NCBI GenBank assembly: GCA_905221605.1
Contig: CAJNDS010002401.1
Span: forward strand, 986,542 to 1,044,541
Length of the DNA: 58,000 nucleotides
Origin: Symbiodinium natans
Lineage: Eukaryota > Sar > Dinophyceae > Suessiales > Symbiodiniaceae
Direction of reading: 5' to 3'
The notes beneath the pieces are model-generated. The model was not told where the DNA came from. It made no database searches and saw only the letters and a program-made list of their open reading frames with translations. Both the position numbers and the translations under genes were made by a program. How positions within the stretch are numbered: the stretch's first letter is position 1; each line of letters starts with the position of its first letter. Below, piece after piece: positions 9,404-21,100 of the stretch.

Positions 9404-11024
9404 GCGGGCCCTCCAAAGTCAAGGCCGCCAATTGCGGTTCTAGAAGCGTCGCTGCTGCCGCCACACCTTTGGCCGCTTTCTTAGGGCATCTGTTTGAATA
9501 GTGCCCCAATTCATTGCAGTTGTAGCACTTCACGTTGGCACGCTTCTCCTTGTCATGCTTTGGATCACTACCAGAGCTACCACCGCCCCCTTTTCCAGGG
9601 TCTTGAGTAACGTTTCCCTTTCCACCTTTCTCTCCTTTCTTGTCATGCTTGTCCTTTCCCGAGCGACTTTTGTCCTTTCCCTTGTCCTTCCCTTTGTCCT
9701 TTCCTTTATCTTTCCCCTTGTCCTTCCCCTTGTCCTTCCCCTTTCCATCGCCCTTGAAGTTCAGCGGATTCGCTATGTCGTTGTTGTTCCTGCGGTCTCG
9801 ACCTCGACCGGAATCGGCGAAGGTAAGGATCTTGATGTTTGCGTCGTAGAACTTGATCGCAGTCTCAAGCTCATTCATGGAGTCAATCTTCGCATGCAAC
9901 AAGATGTACCTCTTCACATCCGCATCAAGACCCTTCAACACAATCATGCTCTGATCCGCTTCACTCAACGCGAGGTCTGGGAACGCAGCAACAAGTCGAC
10001 CATACTTTGCAAGCTCAACCTGCACGCTGCGGAACACTTCCAAAGGACGATCTTTCGTAGAGGCAGGGGGTTGGTATCTCAACATCTCTTCTCGCAAGGT
10101 CGAGGCTTCTATCCTCGAGCAAACCGACAGATCCTGATGCAAGCGCCTCAACGCCTCATAGCCTGCCGGAACACCAAGCTGTTCACGCTCAACTTGCTTC
10201 AAAATGTCAAGCCCACGGGAAAAGTTCGCAAAGGACTGCCGAAGGTAAAGGAACACTCTGGTACTCCTAATGCTCTCTCCTTTCGCCAAGTCTTTGTTCA
10301 GGATTGGCTTGTCTTTCACAAAACAAGCCTGCACTTCCGACGGTATCCTATCATCAAACAGGGCAATCCATGGCAAGAACACTTCCAGGTACTCAACCCA
10401 TGCTTCGATCTCGGCACGCCGACCCTTGTTCATGCGTCCACCATCCAACATGGGCAACTTTGGCACATATGAGTCTGCCTTAGGATTCCTGATAGGAGCG
10501 CCGTTCCCATCATCAACCTCCATGGCATGGTCCACGCTGTCACTGATGCTACTCAAGCTACCAGCACCTTTGCCCTTCTTCTCAGCACTTGTCCGGTCCT
10601 GGACCAGCTGCTGCACCAGCGACATCATTTGAGATATCTGCTGCTGCTGCTGCTGCTGAACTGTCTGAACCAAAAGCTGGGATCCCAGGGCTGCCTGCAC
10701 GGCAACGGGGTCCACTGCTGCAGGCTGTGGTGGCACCAAACCTGGTGGCGACATGGGTGAAGCCATTGCCGGTATGGGGGTGCCCATGGCGGTCGGAGAA
10801 CCAACCACCGGGCTTCCTGTGGGATGCACTGCACCCGACAAGTTCGACATCGGGCTGAAAGCAACTCCACTGCCGACAACGGGGTTCCTTGGTGGAACTG
10901 AGGAGTGTCTGGACCCTGAGGGTCTCTCATAGGGAGGCTCAGCCCCTCTCCTGCCTCTTTCACGAAGCATTCCGGGTTCACCCTCGCCTATGTGGTAGTA
11001 CGATGGCCTTCCACGGCCCTCCAT
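9336..11024 (-). CDS. gag: copia-1 gag, nucleocapsid zinc knuckle
   Basis: From the first ATG (11024) the ORF encodes 562 residues. It has a Gly/Pro/Met-rich N-terminus with a Gln run (QQQQQQ), a helical central part typical of copia gag (UBN2-like: VFLYLRQSFAN, ADQSMIVLKGL), and a lysine-rich DKGKDKGKDKGK stretch. A CCHC knuckle CYNCNELGHYSNRC follows, with the C-x2-C-x4-H-x4-C spacing needed for RNA packaging. The ORF stops at 9336, inside the protease frame. Relative to gag, the protease frame corresponds to a +1 shift. Confidence 0.85.
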   Translation of the reverse strand: MEGRGRPSYYHIGEGEPGMLRERGRRGAEPPYERPSGSRHSSVPPRNPVVGSGVAFSPMSNLSGAVHPTGSPVVGSPTAMGTPIPAMASPMSPPGLVPPQPAAVDPVAVQAALGSQLLVQTVQQQQQQQISQMMSLVQQLVQDRTSAEKKGKGAGSLSSISDSVDHAMEVDDGNGAPIRNPKADSYVPKLPMLDGGRMNKGRRAEIEAWVEYLEVFLPWIALFDDRIPSEVQACFVKDKPILNKDLAKGESIRSTRVFLYLRQSFANFSRGLDILKQVEREQLGVPAGYEALRRLHQDLSVCSRIEASTLREEMLRYQPPASTKDRPLEVFRSVQVELAKYGRLVAAFPDLALSEADQSMIVLKGLDADVKRYILLHAKIDSMNELETAIKFYDANIKILTFADSGRGRDRRNNNDIANPLNFKGDGKGKDKGKDKGKDKGKDKGKDKGKDKSRSGKDKHDKKGEKGGKGNVTQDPGKGGGGSSGSDPKHDKEKRANVKCYNCNELGHYSNRCPKKAAKGVAAAATLLEPQLAALTLEGPRVFAAAIGCEFFDIAQGDSFRQ

Positions 11025-11107
11025 ACCAAGACAACTCAAGCACACACCAAGTCAGCGTATTGGGCTCACTTTCTTTCTTTGCAACAGAGCTTCCACGCTC
11101 CGCTAAA

Positions 11108-11119
11108 CCCAAGATGCCA
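11108..11119 (-). promoter_or_regulatory. Primer-binding site of copia-1
   Basis: TGGCATCTTGGG begins directly after the 5' LTR on the coding strand. It starts with TGG, as a complement to a tRNA CCA end does, and the same 12 bases recur at 2566-2555. The tRNA is not identified. Confidence 0.55.
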
Positions 11120-11353
11120 CTCCAACTTGCCAGCTCGGCTTAAAAGACCTCCAAAACTACCCTCAAGTCACGAAACTCGACGAGAGTGGTTCCCTATGAG
11201 GCAAAACGTTCCTGCATCACTAATCATACTCAGGCTACTGGGAAAAACTTCAAAAGCTGAGCAGACTCCAAGCTATGCACACAAAACTGCAAACTGCAAA
11301 ACTCACCGTGTCGCACCCTCACAGGATGACGCACAGGTCTCGAACTTCTACAC
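11120..11353 (-). repeat. copia-1 5' LTR
   Basis: Identical over 234 bp to 2717-2950. The promoter and transcript start of the element should lie here. No TATA box is apparent, which fits dinoflagellate genes in general. Confidence 0.95.
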
Positions 11354-12200
11354 GCCATATCCGTGCACAAACGGGCGGAGCATAACCTCCGCACAACGAT
11401 TGGCCATGAACAAGTCGGAACCAGGGAGGATCGCCAATCGGGAATGAGAACTGCCATAACCGATGAACAAGGGGAGGAAGCCCTGCTCGTACGGACCTTG
11501 CCCCCAAGTTCGGACTCCTTTTACCTGCCCAACAGGGGAGCTGCCAAAGTTTATCTGTGGCTCTAGTCGGCAACCTGAAGGGTCTTTCACGCAAGCTCAT
11601 GCACATACCTGCCGAGCAACGCCCACGCAAACACGAAGTCCGAATGCCTGCTAGCCTTTGTTCCAGCCAAAGGGGAATTGCGCAGGCACTGCAAATGGTG
11701 GACTTGGTCCAACGGCGCCTGATCATGCATGCCAGGCAATGGAGTGGGCACACTGGATTCGCTGAAGTGCTTGCCTAACGCGGAGCCTATGGATGCCACC
11801 GCACTGGCAGCATCGTCCGGAATGTAGAAGCGAGGGACCTGAGGGTGCCCAGCATCTAGCAGCATCCGGATAAAACGCCAGGCATTTGCCTCAAGTTGGT
11901 CCTCTGCCAATTGAATCTGGCAAACGAGCTCCGCACGGTATGACTCCGTGCGGCAACTCCACGGCGAGAATGGAAGCAAGCCACAGGGCTGTACATCGCA
12001 CTGCCCAAAACACAGATTTCGAAATTGCTTCTCTGGTCTGGCACCTCTAAAGACCAAGCGACTGAAAGTGTCATTCATGGCATCTCCGCCTCTGCAGTAG
12101 TTTCCAGTGTCTGACACTTTAATTTTACGTGACTGTCACACAACAAGTTTTACGCAATGGCTGGGTTACATGCTGATCTAGTGTGAAAAGCAGAGCTCGC
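11354..12200 (-). pseudogene. Degraded coding remnant upstream of copia-1
   Basis: On the minus strand 12117-11587 is open for 176 codons (QLAEDQLEANAWRF, QVPRFYIPDDAASAV). The reading then continues in other frames (11753-11319 and 11590-11348) until it runs into the copia-1 5' LTR. The text is protein-like but I recognise no family. Frame changes and the abrupt end at the LTR suggest a broken gene or retroelement body. Confidence 0.35.
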
Positions 12201-12265
12201 GCAGCTGTCTCTTTTTCACTCCGCACTTGAGCCAAACACCAAAGTGTTCAGCAAGCTTCAGTTCT
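12195..12265 (-). repeat. Partial LTR-like sequence next to copia-2
   Basis: The stretch has the words GTCTCTTTTTCACT and CACTTGAGCCAAA in the same order as the copia-2 LTR (12345-12380). It is probably a fragment of a related LTR into or beside which copia-2 inserted. Confidence 0.4.
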
Positions 12266-12641
12266 CGTGAAAAAACGAAGGTCCCTCTGGCACCTTTTCC
12301 CTTGAAAGCACGAACCCTGACCTCTCACACAAGTGCGGACAGCTCTCTCTTTTTCACAGTCAGAGCCACTTGAGCCAAAAGTCACGAAGTGCACAAACTA
12401 AACGAATTCTCTCTTGTGAGCTTAAACTCAGCTTCAGAACGAAGTTCCTACACACTGCACACTCACTTTAAATAGCGTATTGGGCAAAAACACACTCGTA
12501 TGATTTCCTTGGAAATCAACGAGGCATAAACCATCGAGGATGGGATCACACGGATTCCCAATCACTCCGAAGCAAAACAAACCTATACAAGCTGATCCAA
12601 AACATGACAAAAACATCACTGATCAGCCACAATCTTCCACC
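12266..12641 (-). repeat. copia-2 3' LTR
   Basis: This copy is 376 bp. It contains a 48-bp segment (around 12441-12488, with TTTAAATAGCG) that is absent from the 5' LTR. On the coding strand it begins GTGGAAGATTG and ends TTTTTTCACG. CTTGAGCCAAAA at 12369-12380 is the complement of the last 12 bases of the dinoflagellate spliced leader. Confidence 0.9.
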
Positions 12642-13378
12642 CCCCGCATTTTGCTGAGGGTTCATGTCAAAGATCTGAAGTCCAAGCCCAGCTCGGCACT
12701 TCAACACTAAGGGGATGCCCTGGCCACATTCCCTTGGTGCGTACTCGCCACCAAACGAAACAAACAACACACCAGTCGATCTCTGACATCAAACTTAAAA
12801 CTCATGCAAGATCCCACCATCAGGCAGGTTGTCCTGGGTCCACATCACTGGTAACCCAAGAGTTCGTTGTCCAAACACGTGAAAAACGAATTAAACTTGC
12901 ATCCACCTGCACTGGGGCAGGGTTGTCTTGGAACGAATCCAAGAGTTCGTGGTGACAAACACGTGAAAACGAATTAATGCAAGCTTCAGATGTTTCCCAC
13001 TCAGCACTCGACCTTGTCGTGGTACTCCTCCTCAGTCTCGCATCTTCCAGGTCACCAAACTCACCAACTAGCATCGGCTAGCTGATCCTTCAAGAAAAGA
13101 TTGGCTTCATAGTTTCGCTTCTTCCAGCGTACCATCAGCCAAAAACGTCTTCAGAGGTGGCAATCAGACGCCTTGCAGAAGGGGCTATAGAGTCCCTCGT
13201 TGAGTTTCATCATCATTTTGCCTCCTCTTTGCAAACTTCTCATGCACTGAAACAAGGGCTCACACTAACCAGAAAAATCGCGGGCGCTCCATGGCGGCAA
13301 CGCGGCCATGGCTTCCAAAAAAAATGGCTGCGGGTTTCACTCACCCACCCAACCACTGAGATCACTTAGCATCTCAGT
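12642..13378 (-). other. copia-2 3' non-coding region with polypurine tract and 75-bp duplication
   Basis: A G-run reading GCGGGGGG on the coding strand adjoins the 3' LTR and serves as the likely polypurine tract. Two copies of a roughly 75-bp unit (12822-12899 and 12918-12990) share the words CAAGAGTTCGT and AAACACGTGAAAA. No convincing ORF is seen. Confidence 0.55.
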
Positions 13379-15094
13379 TCATTCTTCATCCTCTTCGCCC
13401 TTCTTCTCGCCAGCTCCAGTTGACTCCATCAACTTGGCGCGGCGCTCCTTGGCGGCTTCCTTCATCTCCGCCAACTCAGCCGTCCTCGTTTCCATCACCA
13501 CATCCTGCGAAGATCGGCTAGGCTCAGCTGGCGTCTCCGCAGGCCTCTCAGTTGGCTGGTCTCCAACCTTTCTCTTCTTCTCTTCCAACATCAGCTCCAA
13601 ATCGGCAACACTAAAGCTTGCCTTCACACGCTCAGCAATCTGCGCGATAGCTGCTGCATCCAACTCAGATGGTACAACTGACACAGGCGAGCGAACCGCT
13701 TCGCCTTCCAGCTTTGCTCTCTTAGCAGCTTCTTCCTCGGCAGCTGACAGTTCGGCGATGCGCTTGCGCTTTCGCTCAGCTTCCTCGAACTCTCGGTCTT
13801 GCTGTTCCGCTGCAGCCTTGAGGATCCGCTTCAGGTCCTTTTCCTCCTTCTCGAGTTTCCCAACATTCTCACCCATGATCCCAAAGGCTTGCTGCCACAT
13901 GTCGGCAGGCAACGTCAAGTTGAACCTCACCACATAGTCGGTCGGCAAGTGCCACTTACACTTGCAGATCCACACAACACCGCTTCGAGTCTCACTCGCA
14001 ACCACCTTCTTCCAGCTTGCCGCCCTCTGCGTGTCGGTGATCTCCTCTTTCTTTTTCTCCAGGTCCTCCAAGAATCCTGCAACAGACTCCATCACGGATC
14101 TGTAGTGGCTGTAGGCCACAAACGACCACTTGGGGACTGGTCTCTCCCTCAGCTCCGGCTCGTGAATCCGAAGTGTATCACACGACAACATCGAAATCAC
14201 TCGCACTCGCTCCACCAGTTCCTTAAACACCAAGGATCCTTCCTTTGCACTTCTCTTCCAGCGCAACACCCATGGGGGATAATACGAGCTCTCAGCTTCA
14301 TCCTCCATGATCCTCTCTGCTCCCAAAATGGGTAGCATGCACAACAGATCCACCATCCGCAAGACTCCGAGGTCCTGGTGCTCACCCAGAAGCAAAACAG
14401 GGATTATCCCTTTTCTCTTCAAGTACCTCACGAAGCTCAACATCGCCAGGCCACACGTTCCCGGCGGCACTTCCATGTACAGTCCTCCTTCATTCACTGC
14501 CATCTCCCAGATGATGGCCTTGCCACCAATCTGTCCACGGACATCCAAGATTCCGAAGATCTTCGTGGGTTTCTCCTGTAGCTCACACACCTCCTGGATG
14601 GGCTTCACCAGCTTCTCGTATGAGCTTTGATAGCGCAACATATCCTTGTCGGATAGCGTGCCTATCACGTCCTTGAGCTCTAGCTCATCCACTGGAGTTC
14701 CGCGCCGGCAGATACTCCATGACACATCACCGAACCACTTCGGCGGCTCTGGATCCGCCAGCTCCGGAAACACGTCGACCATCCGTTCAATCACCTTCGG
14801 CATGGCCTTGGGTTTCGGTGCAGCTTGGCCTGAGCCTCGGCTTTCACCTTTATCACCCCTTTTTCCAGCAGCTCGGCGCTCCTTCTCTGCCTCTCGGAGA
14901 TGGAATGCATGGCTTGCATCCGTGCCAGAGACTGTCACAGTCTGTTTGCACTTTTCGCACTTGGGCTTGCCACTTTCATCCCAGCTCAACCCGGCAGCAT
15001 GCTCGGATCTGAACAACCATTTGCAAACCTTACACCAAAAGGGGCTTTTCATCTCAGCACCCTGCTCACCCTTCCTGCTGTCTTCAGCTGCCAT
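13379..15094 (-). CDS. copia-2 third ORF: zinc-ribbon and coiled-coil protein of unknown function
   Basis: The first ATG is at 15094, 11 bases past the gag-pol TGA (15108-15106), and the ORF gives 571 residues. The open frame itself extends up to overlap the pol stop, in the -1 register. N-terminal cysteines form CKVCKW ... CEKCKQ (two C-x2-C pairs about 25 residues apart), a likely zinc ribbon. The central part (about 150-340) reads as a globular domain (KIFGILDVRGQIGGKAIIWE, VRYLKRKGIIPVLLLGEHQDL). Residues about 400-460 are a charged helix (EEKDLKRILKAAAEQQDREF) predicting a coiled coil, and the C-terminus is acidic and Lys-rich. I know of no copia protein like this; capsid, integrase or silencing-suppressor roles are all open. 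Confidence 0.7.
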   Translation of the reverse strand: MAAEDSRKGEQGAEMKSPFWCKVCKWLFRSEHAAGLSWDESGKPKCEKCKQTVTVSGTDASHAFHLREAEKERRAAGKRGDKGESRGSGQAAPKPKAMPKVIERMVDVFPELADPEPPKWFGDVSWSICRRGTPVDELELKDVIGTLSDKDMLRYQSSYEKLVKPIQEVCELQEKPTKIFGILDVRGQIGGKAIIWEMAVNEGGLYMEVPPGTCGLAMLSFVRYLKRKGIIPVLLLGEHQDLGVLRMVDLLCMLPILGAERIMEDEAESSYYPPWVLRWKRSAKEGSLVFKELVERVRVISMLSCDTLRIHEPELRERPVPKWSFVAYSHYRSVMESVAGFLEDLEKKKEEITDTQRAASWKKVVASETRSGVVWICKCKWHLPTDYVVRFNLTLPADMWQQAFGIMGENVGKLEKEEKDLKRILKAAAEQQDREFEEAERKRKRIAELSAAEEEAAKRAKLEGEAVRSPVSVVPSELDAAAIAQIAERVKASFSVADLELMLEEKKRKVGDQPTERPAETPAEPSRSSQDVVMETRTAELAEMKEAAKERRAKLMESTGAGEKKGEEDEE

Positions 15095-15105
15095 TTTCCT
15101 GTCCT

Positions 15106-18100
15106 TCACCAAAGGTACAGGCTCCAGGCTAGGGCTAGCTTCCGTGGTGCTTGAACCAAAGCTTTTGCGGGTGGACCATAAATCATTTCTTGAACCTCAG
15201 GGGAAGAGTCTTCACGAAGGGTTTCGGGACTTCTAAGGTGGAAATTTTCAAAAACTTCACCACACTTTTTCACACTTTTCAACGATCCAACTTGCTCCAC
15301 ACTGCATCCAGTTGCCTCGGCACACTGGTATGCCTGAACTCCAACCCTTGGTCGGATTCCACAGATCCTCCACACCTGCTGCACATCTTCACCAGGGTAT
15401 ATACCCATAGCTTGCTGGTGCTGACAGAATGTCACTTGACTCAAGCACTTTGTAAGAACGTCAGCGATCATTCCCGCTGTCGGGCACCAAATGACCTTCA
15501 AGGTCTGAGCTTCCTGTATCCGCTCCTGAAGATAGCAGACAGCGATGTCTAAGTGGCGAACTCGCCTACTCAACCCACGGTTTAGCAAAACCGCTCTCGC
15601 TGAGGAACTGTCAGTGTGCAATCGGATCGTGACATCTGACTCGGCCAACTGACCGATCAAAGTCGCAAGTCCCTCACTCTCCTGTACCGCAGTCAAGATG
15701 GCTCTCAACTCGGCTTCACAAGAACTCAGCGATACACACCCTTGAACTCGAGAGATTCCCTTGATCAGGCATCCTCTATAAAAGATGGCTATGCCCGACA
15801 CAGATCTTCGTCCTAACGACGCTTGGGGTGCCCAACTGGCATCCGCATACACTTCCAGCTGCGCCGGCCCACTGTCTGGTACATTCCCATCAGGGCCAAA
15901 GTACTGCCATGCATGGTATTGTCCCTTTAGGAACCTAATCACTTGTCGCAATGCTTGCTCAAAGCATGCTGTTGGCTTGGACTGTCCTTGCGAAAGAATG
16001 GACATCCACCTACTCAGGTCAGGTCTCGACTGACCCCACCATGCAATCCGGCCAAGTACTGCTCTGTACCTCGCAGCTGCAGTGTCACTCAACTCAGGAT
16101 CCGAACCACTTGCTCTGCCCTTCTCGACCGTTTTCACGATGTCCGGAGGAGCAGTAACCACCTTCAGGTCCTTACAGAACTCTGTCTCGAACAGGGCATC
16201 TAAGTATGCCGGGGGCACTCGCATCCTGAGATGACTCCCTTGTCTCTCAATCTCTCGCCCCAAAAAGGTGATCTTTCCACCAGTGGAAGTGATTCGACCC
16301 GTTTCCTTGATCTTCAACTCTCCATTCAGGGTGTCGGTCACCAACCGAATGGCATCTCTAGTGCCACACAGAATCAAATCGTCCACATAGCACAACATGA
16401 GGAATCTTTTCCCTCTCACAGTGCCCTCGAAGACGGAAGGTTCCGTTGGGCATTGCTTCAACCCAACTTTCTTCACAACTGTCGCCAGCTTCAAGTTCCA
16501 AGCTTTGGCGGCAACTCTCAAACCATTCATGGCTTGATCCAGAATCATAAACACCGGGACATAATAGTCCTTGCAGGCGGAAACATCCTTGGGCAATTGG
16601 ATAATCGCCTTCGATCCTTTCGGAAGGGGGGAATGCAAGAATGCAGTGCTAACATCCAAAGTTGCGACATCCATAGCATCTACCGAAGCAATGGCCAAAA
16701 GCGTCCGTAACGCTTCTAAAGAAGGAGTCGTAGCACTCAGTCCTAAAGATGATGCTGTGCTCCCCTTTGCGATGTCTTGCACCACACACCGAGCTCTCAC
16801 AGCTTCCTTGCCATTCACCACCTTTGGGCCTATGACCCATCGGGTTGGGATGATCTTTATCCCATGCTGACGAGCAAACTTCTGAGCCTCGTCTGCTCCA
16901 ACCACTCTCCCTGCTTTGTGAGCAGTCATACTCTGCAGCTCAGTTCGCCGGCCTTCCACTGTTTTATCCACATCTAATGGACATCCATCTATCTCAGACA
17001 GAACACTCGTGGGTCTTGCCAGCCAAACTTGGGATCCACACACCTTCATGGACTCCGGGAAAGTGCTATTCTTGTTGAGCAGAATCGAATTGGTCACATG
17101 TACCAACTTCGGACTCTCGTCACTGCTTACCATTTTAATAGGACCTTGAGGCACATCGAGTCTTGGGTCTAAACAAATACGATTGATCAGCCGGGGAACT
17201 CGATTGGACTCATCTGGAACTGAATCCACATCCATTTGAGGTTTTTCTTCCTCCATTGGGATCGCTTCTTCCTCAGCGGGAGTTTCTCCTTCGAAGTATC
17301 CAGGTTCCATTGCCTCATCTGGAATCCCTTGGTAAGGCAAACTTGGATCCTCAAAATCCTCCATGTCAACATCCACAACTTCTGTCGCAGGTGTTGGGAC
17401 GCTTTGCCTCTCCTCCAACTTGGGATCTGGTCGACTCTCATAGGTGATCTTCGGGCGTTTCAGGAGTGAAGGCTCACTTCCAGACTCCATCACCCCCGCA
17501 TCCTTTGAGCTTCTCTGGTCCATTTTTGGAGTTTCCTCTGTTGGTTCTTTCGATTCCAACCGTTGTCGTTGAGCTTTCAACCAATCATCATACCGTTTTC
17601 GGCATTCAGCATTGTGGTTGGCTTTTCCTCTTTTTGGACCACACGCAGGACAGTTCGCTGTGCCACCATGTTCCTTCACCCATGCAGCTGGAGGTCCAAC
17701 TTTGCTCATGTCTGTGGTCGGTCCATCAGACACTCGGCCCTCAAAGGCCTTGTCCGCTTCACCTTCAATCCGATCGGGCACACCATCCTCTTTCTCCTTC
17801 AGAATCGGGGGAGCCAATGTATCCGATGGATCATGCTCCTTGAGCAAATGTTGACAATGCTCCAACCCAATCTTCAACGGAACGATGTGCTTGATGGACT
17901 TTGCTCGAAAGTGTTTTGGACAACCATCCACCATGGCACTCACAACATGAGTCAAGCCACCAACTTCAGGGTACACATAGGCTGCTTCCACAAACCGGGA
18001 GAGCGCCGTGGTTTTCATCGAATCCGGTAGCTCAGCCAGAACTGTAGCACCTATCAACGACGATCCACACTCATGGAGGGATCTCTGTAGTACCAACTCC

Positions 18101-21100
18101 TGGGGTGATTTCTTCCCATCAAAGGCAGCTGCATGGTGATTGTGCATTGCAGCACAGTAAATCAGACCAAACTCAAACGCTCGAGGACTTCTCTTCAAGT
18201 CAAAGCCCTGCGCTCGTAGATCCAACCTCACCGTGCTGAACAACTCCTTGAGTGTTCTCACTGCCCTTTCCACACCACCAACCGCTTCATGTCCCTGCGG
18301 AGGTGCTCTTTGGGTCACAATCCTAATCCCCAGATTGGCTCTCTTGATGAGGGCGCTCACCGCTGTCTCGCTGTCTGTCCTCAACAGTACAGCAGACCCT
18401 GCAATGTCCAGTCCGAAAGCATTCATCCAATAACGAATCCAGCTGGAGGTATTGTCAGCATTGGTCCCTACCAACAGACATCCAATCATTCTGGTTGACA
18501 TTTCAGTCATGACCAGTACTTTCATGTTGGGAGCCGTCGGCTGGTCTTTCGCAAAAGTACCAGTTACCAGGTTGATGAAGCAGAAATCTGCTTGCAACGC
18601 CACGGGTCGGTCTTGAGCATCCTTGGTCCGACGATGCTGGGTTGTTCCTCTTGTCATCCGACAATGAGGACATTCGGACGAAAAAGGAATGTGGCCTCGC
18701 ATCCGATGCAGCTCCATTTCTTCTTGCTTTTTCTTGGTCATTGACTGCACTGACTGCATCTGATCAACCTCCATCGGTCGTTGGCCATCATCCACATCCA
18801 TGGGTCGAACCTCAGTTCTTCCAAAGGTTACTTTCTTTCGCTTTCCAGCATCACCTTGCAGGTAGATCCAAGGACATCCAGCCCAGGATACTCCATATCC
18901 CATGACTCCTTTCTTCTCGTGTCGCAGCGAAATCTCTCTTCGAGTGAACTTCACTTCCCAACCAGTATTCACCATCTGCTCGGTGCTCAAGATGTTGTGA
19001 GCCACATCTGCTACAACTCCAGTCACACACACCGATGTCAAACCAAGATACTGCTTTCCTTCATACATAGGCAGCAAGGCTCGGATGCGAACTCGCTCGA
19101 AGACATTCACCGGGGTATCGTTGGCTGCTGAGTACCTCTCATTAGGTCCCAACGCCTTCCGATCCAAGATCTGGAACTCATCCAAGTATCTTTTCGCAAT
19201 CACAGTCACCGATGCTCCTGAGTCAATCAACCACCATTTGCTTGCATCATCCTTTTCCATGCTTTTGACTTGATTCATCGGAGGTTTCATCAAAGACCGA
19301 ACTGACTTAGATGGCAACATCTGAGATAAATCGGTAGAGATCCGATGCTCCAACTCGGCAATCCGGACTCTCGTCTCAACTTCCCATGACCAATCTATCT
19401 CATCAGTACTCCGGGGAATCCACTCTTTTCTCACTTCATCGAGCAATTCTTCCAGAGGTTGCAACACAGATTCCACTCGGGCCTCTGACTCAGGTTCATT
19501 CCATTCACCTCCAGTTAGCTGGTAGTCACTCGACTCACCCTCTTGGGAGACTTCAGCAACTGTCTTCCCCTTTCCTTTGCCTTTTCCTTTGGGCTTTCCC
19601 TTTTCGGGCTTCTTCTTGGGATCTCCTTTTGCCTTGGCTTTCGCCTTAGCATTGGGGGAATTGGGCTTCTTGCCTGAATCTCCCTCCTTATACCAGCAAT
19701 CGCGGGCATAATGTCCCTTTCCACCACACACATAGCACTCCACATCCTTCTTGTTCTGGCTTGAAGCTCGTTTGCCAGCACCTTTGCTTGATTCGCGCTT
19801 GCCTTTCTGTTCCTTTCCTTTGCCTTTTGGTTTTCCTTCGTTGCCCTTTCCCTCATTGGGATCTCGAAAAGGTTGAAGCTTCGTGCCAGGGGCTTCTGAC
19901 CACACCCTTTGTTGCACCTCAAACTTCAGAGCAACTCTTTTCAGATCTTCAAACGATTCACTATCGCCATGCAACAAGCAATGGCTTCTACACCGATCTG
20001 GCAAACTGCGCAGCAAAACCATAACCGAATCCGCTTCTTGGATCTGCAAACCACCAGCATGCACATCGGGATCAAGACTATTGAGCAGCTTGGTGTACTT
20101 GTTCAACTCATGCTCAATCTTTCGAATGATCTCCGGAATACTGGGTGCTTTCACGGTTTGATTCACCAGCTGCGACCGAAAGAACAGGCATTCAGCTCGC
20201 GACTTCAGGCAAAACTCCTTCGCCAGCAATCTCAAAGCCACAAAACCAGATTGTTGATAAGTGCTCTCACTTTCAACATATGTCTGCAAAATCAGAGAAC
20301 TCTTCTCATGATTTGCAAAAGTCTGTCGCAGGATGTGCATCAGCCTCGTCGACCTCTTCTGTTGCTCCACAGTAAGTCGATCCTGTTTCAGCCGAGACTC
20401 TTCTTGAGTCTTCACCGCATGCATGAGCTCATTGGGAAACACTTCTGAACCCAAACCAACCCAACTGGTCAGCTTCTCCATCCAGGTCAAGAATCCAAGA
20501 GCTTCAGAGATGCGATCCTTCCAAGACGAAAAGTCAATGGTCGGCAAACTGGGCAACCATTTGTCCGATCGAGCAAACACATCCCTTTCCCTTTCTTGCT
20601 CCAGAGGTGGAGGTCTCAGTGGGGGACTTGGGCTCGCCATCCGAAAAAGCTGGGTCCCCTTCGCAGGAGTACCCACTGGCGATGCACCTTGACATCCCGA
20701 AGAAGAACTGGGCATGTTCTCAGGAACACCATCCTGAGGTAAGGGGGGATTCACCTGTTGCTGTTGCTGTGGCTGCTGTTGCTGATGCTGCTGTATCATC
20801 CACTGCTGATGCTGCTGCTGTTGCTGCACCATGGACGAAGTCATCGTTTGCATAAACTGCTGTTGCTGCACAACCAGTTGCTGCATCATGCTTTCCAATT
20901 CTCGCACTTGTCTCGTCAACCCTTGCACGTCGGGTGATGTTTGTGATGGTGTCACCACAGGTTGAGGAGGTCCAGTGGATAGTCCTGGTGGTAACGAAGG
21001 ACTTCCTACCGCTTGCTGAGGCAAACCAGGGGGAAACGAAGGGCCTCCCATTGTCTGTTGGGGTGCTCCAGTAGCTACCCCATGAGGGCTTCTGGCGGGA

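Larger units (their letters stand above)
2717..11353 (-). mobile_element. Ty1/copia retrotransposon copia-1, 8.6 kb
   Basis: Two identical 234-bp direct repeats bound the element. Between them, in minus-strand order, lie a primer-binding-like site, gag with a CCHC knuckle, an aspartic protease, integrase, YVDD reverse transcriptase and RNase H. Integrase before RT is the copia (Pseudoviridae-like) order. The polyprotein is spread over three frames. Two features are unusual: a methyltransferase-like domain fused behind RNase H, and a separate membrane ORF before the 3' LTR. LTR identity implies a recent insertion or gene conversion. No target-site duplication is visible: the outer flanks read AGCTG after the 3' LTR and TGGCG before the 5' LTR on the coding strand. 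Confidence 0.9.

Noticed and set aside
9501-10472. 323-codon plus-strand open frame
   Set aside because: Antisense to copia-1 gag, including its lysine-rich repeats; composition (LSFPLSFPL) mirrors the gag codons.
12130-12265. Solo LTR of copia-1 at the border of copia-2
   Set aside because: The words match copia-2 LTRs, not copia-1 LTRs, and only a part is present.
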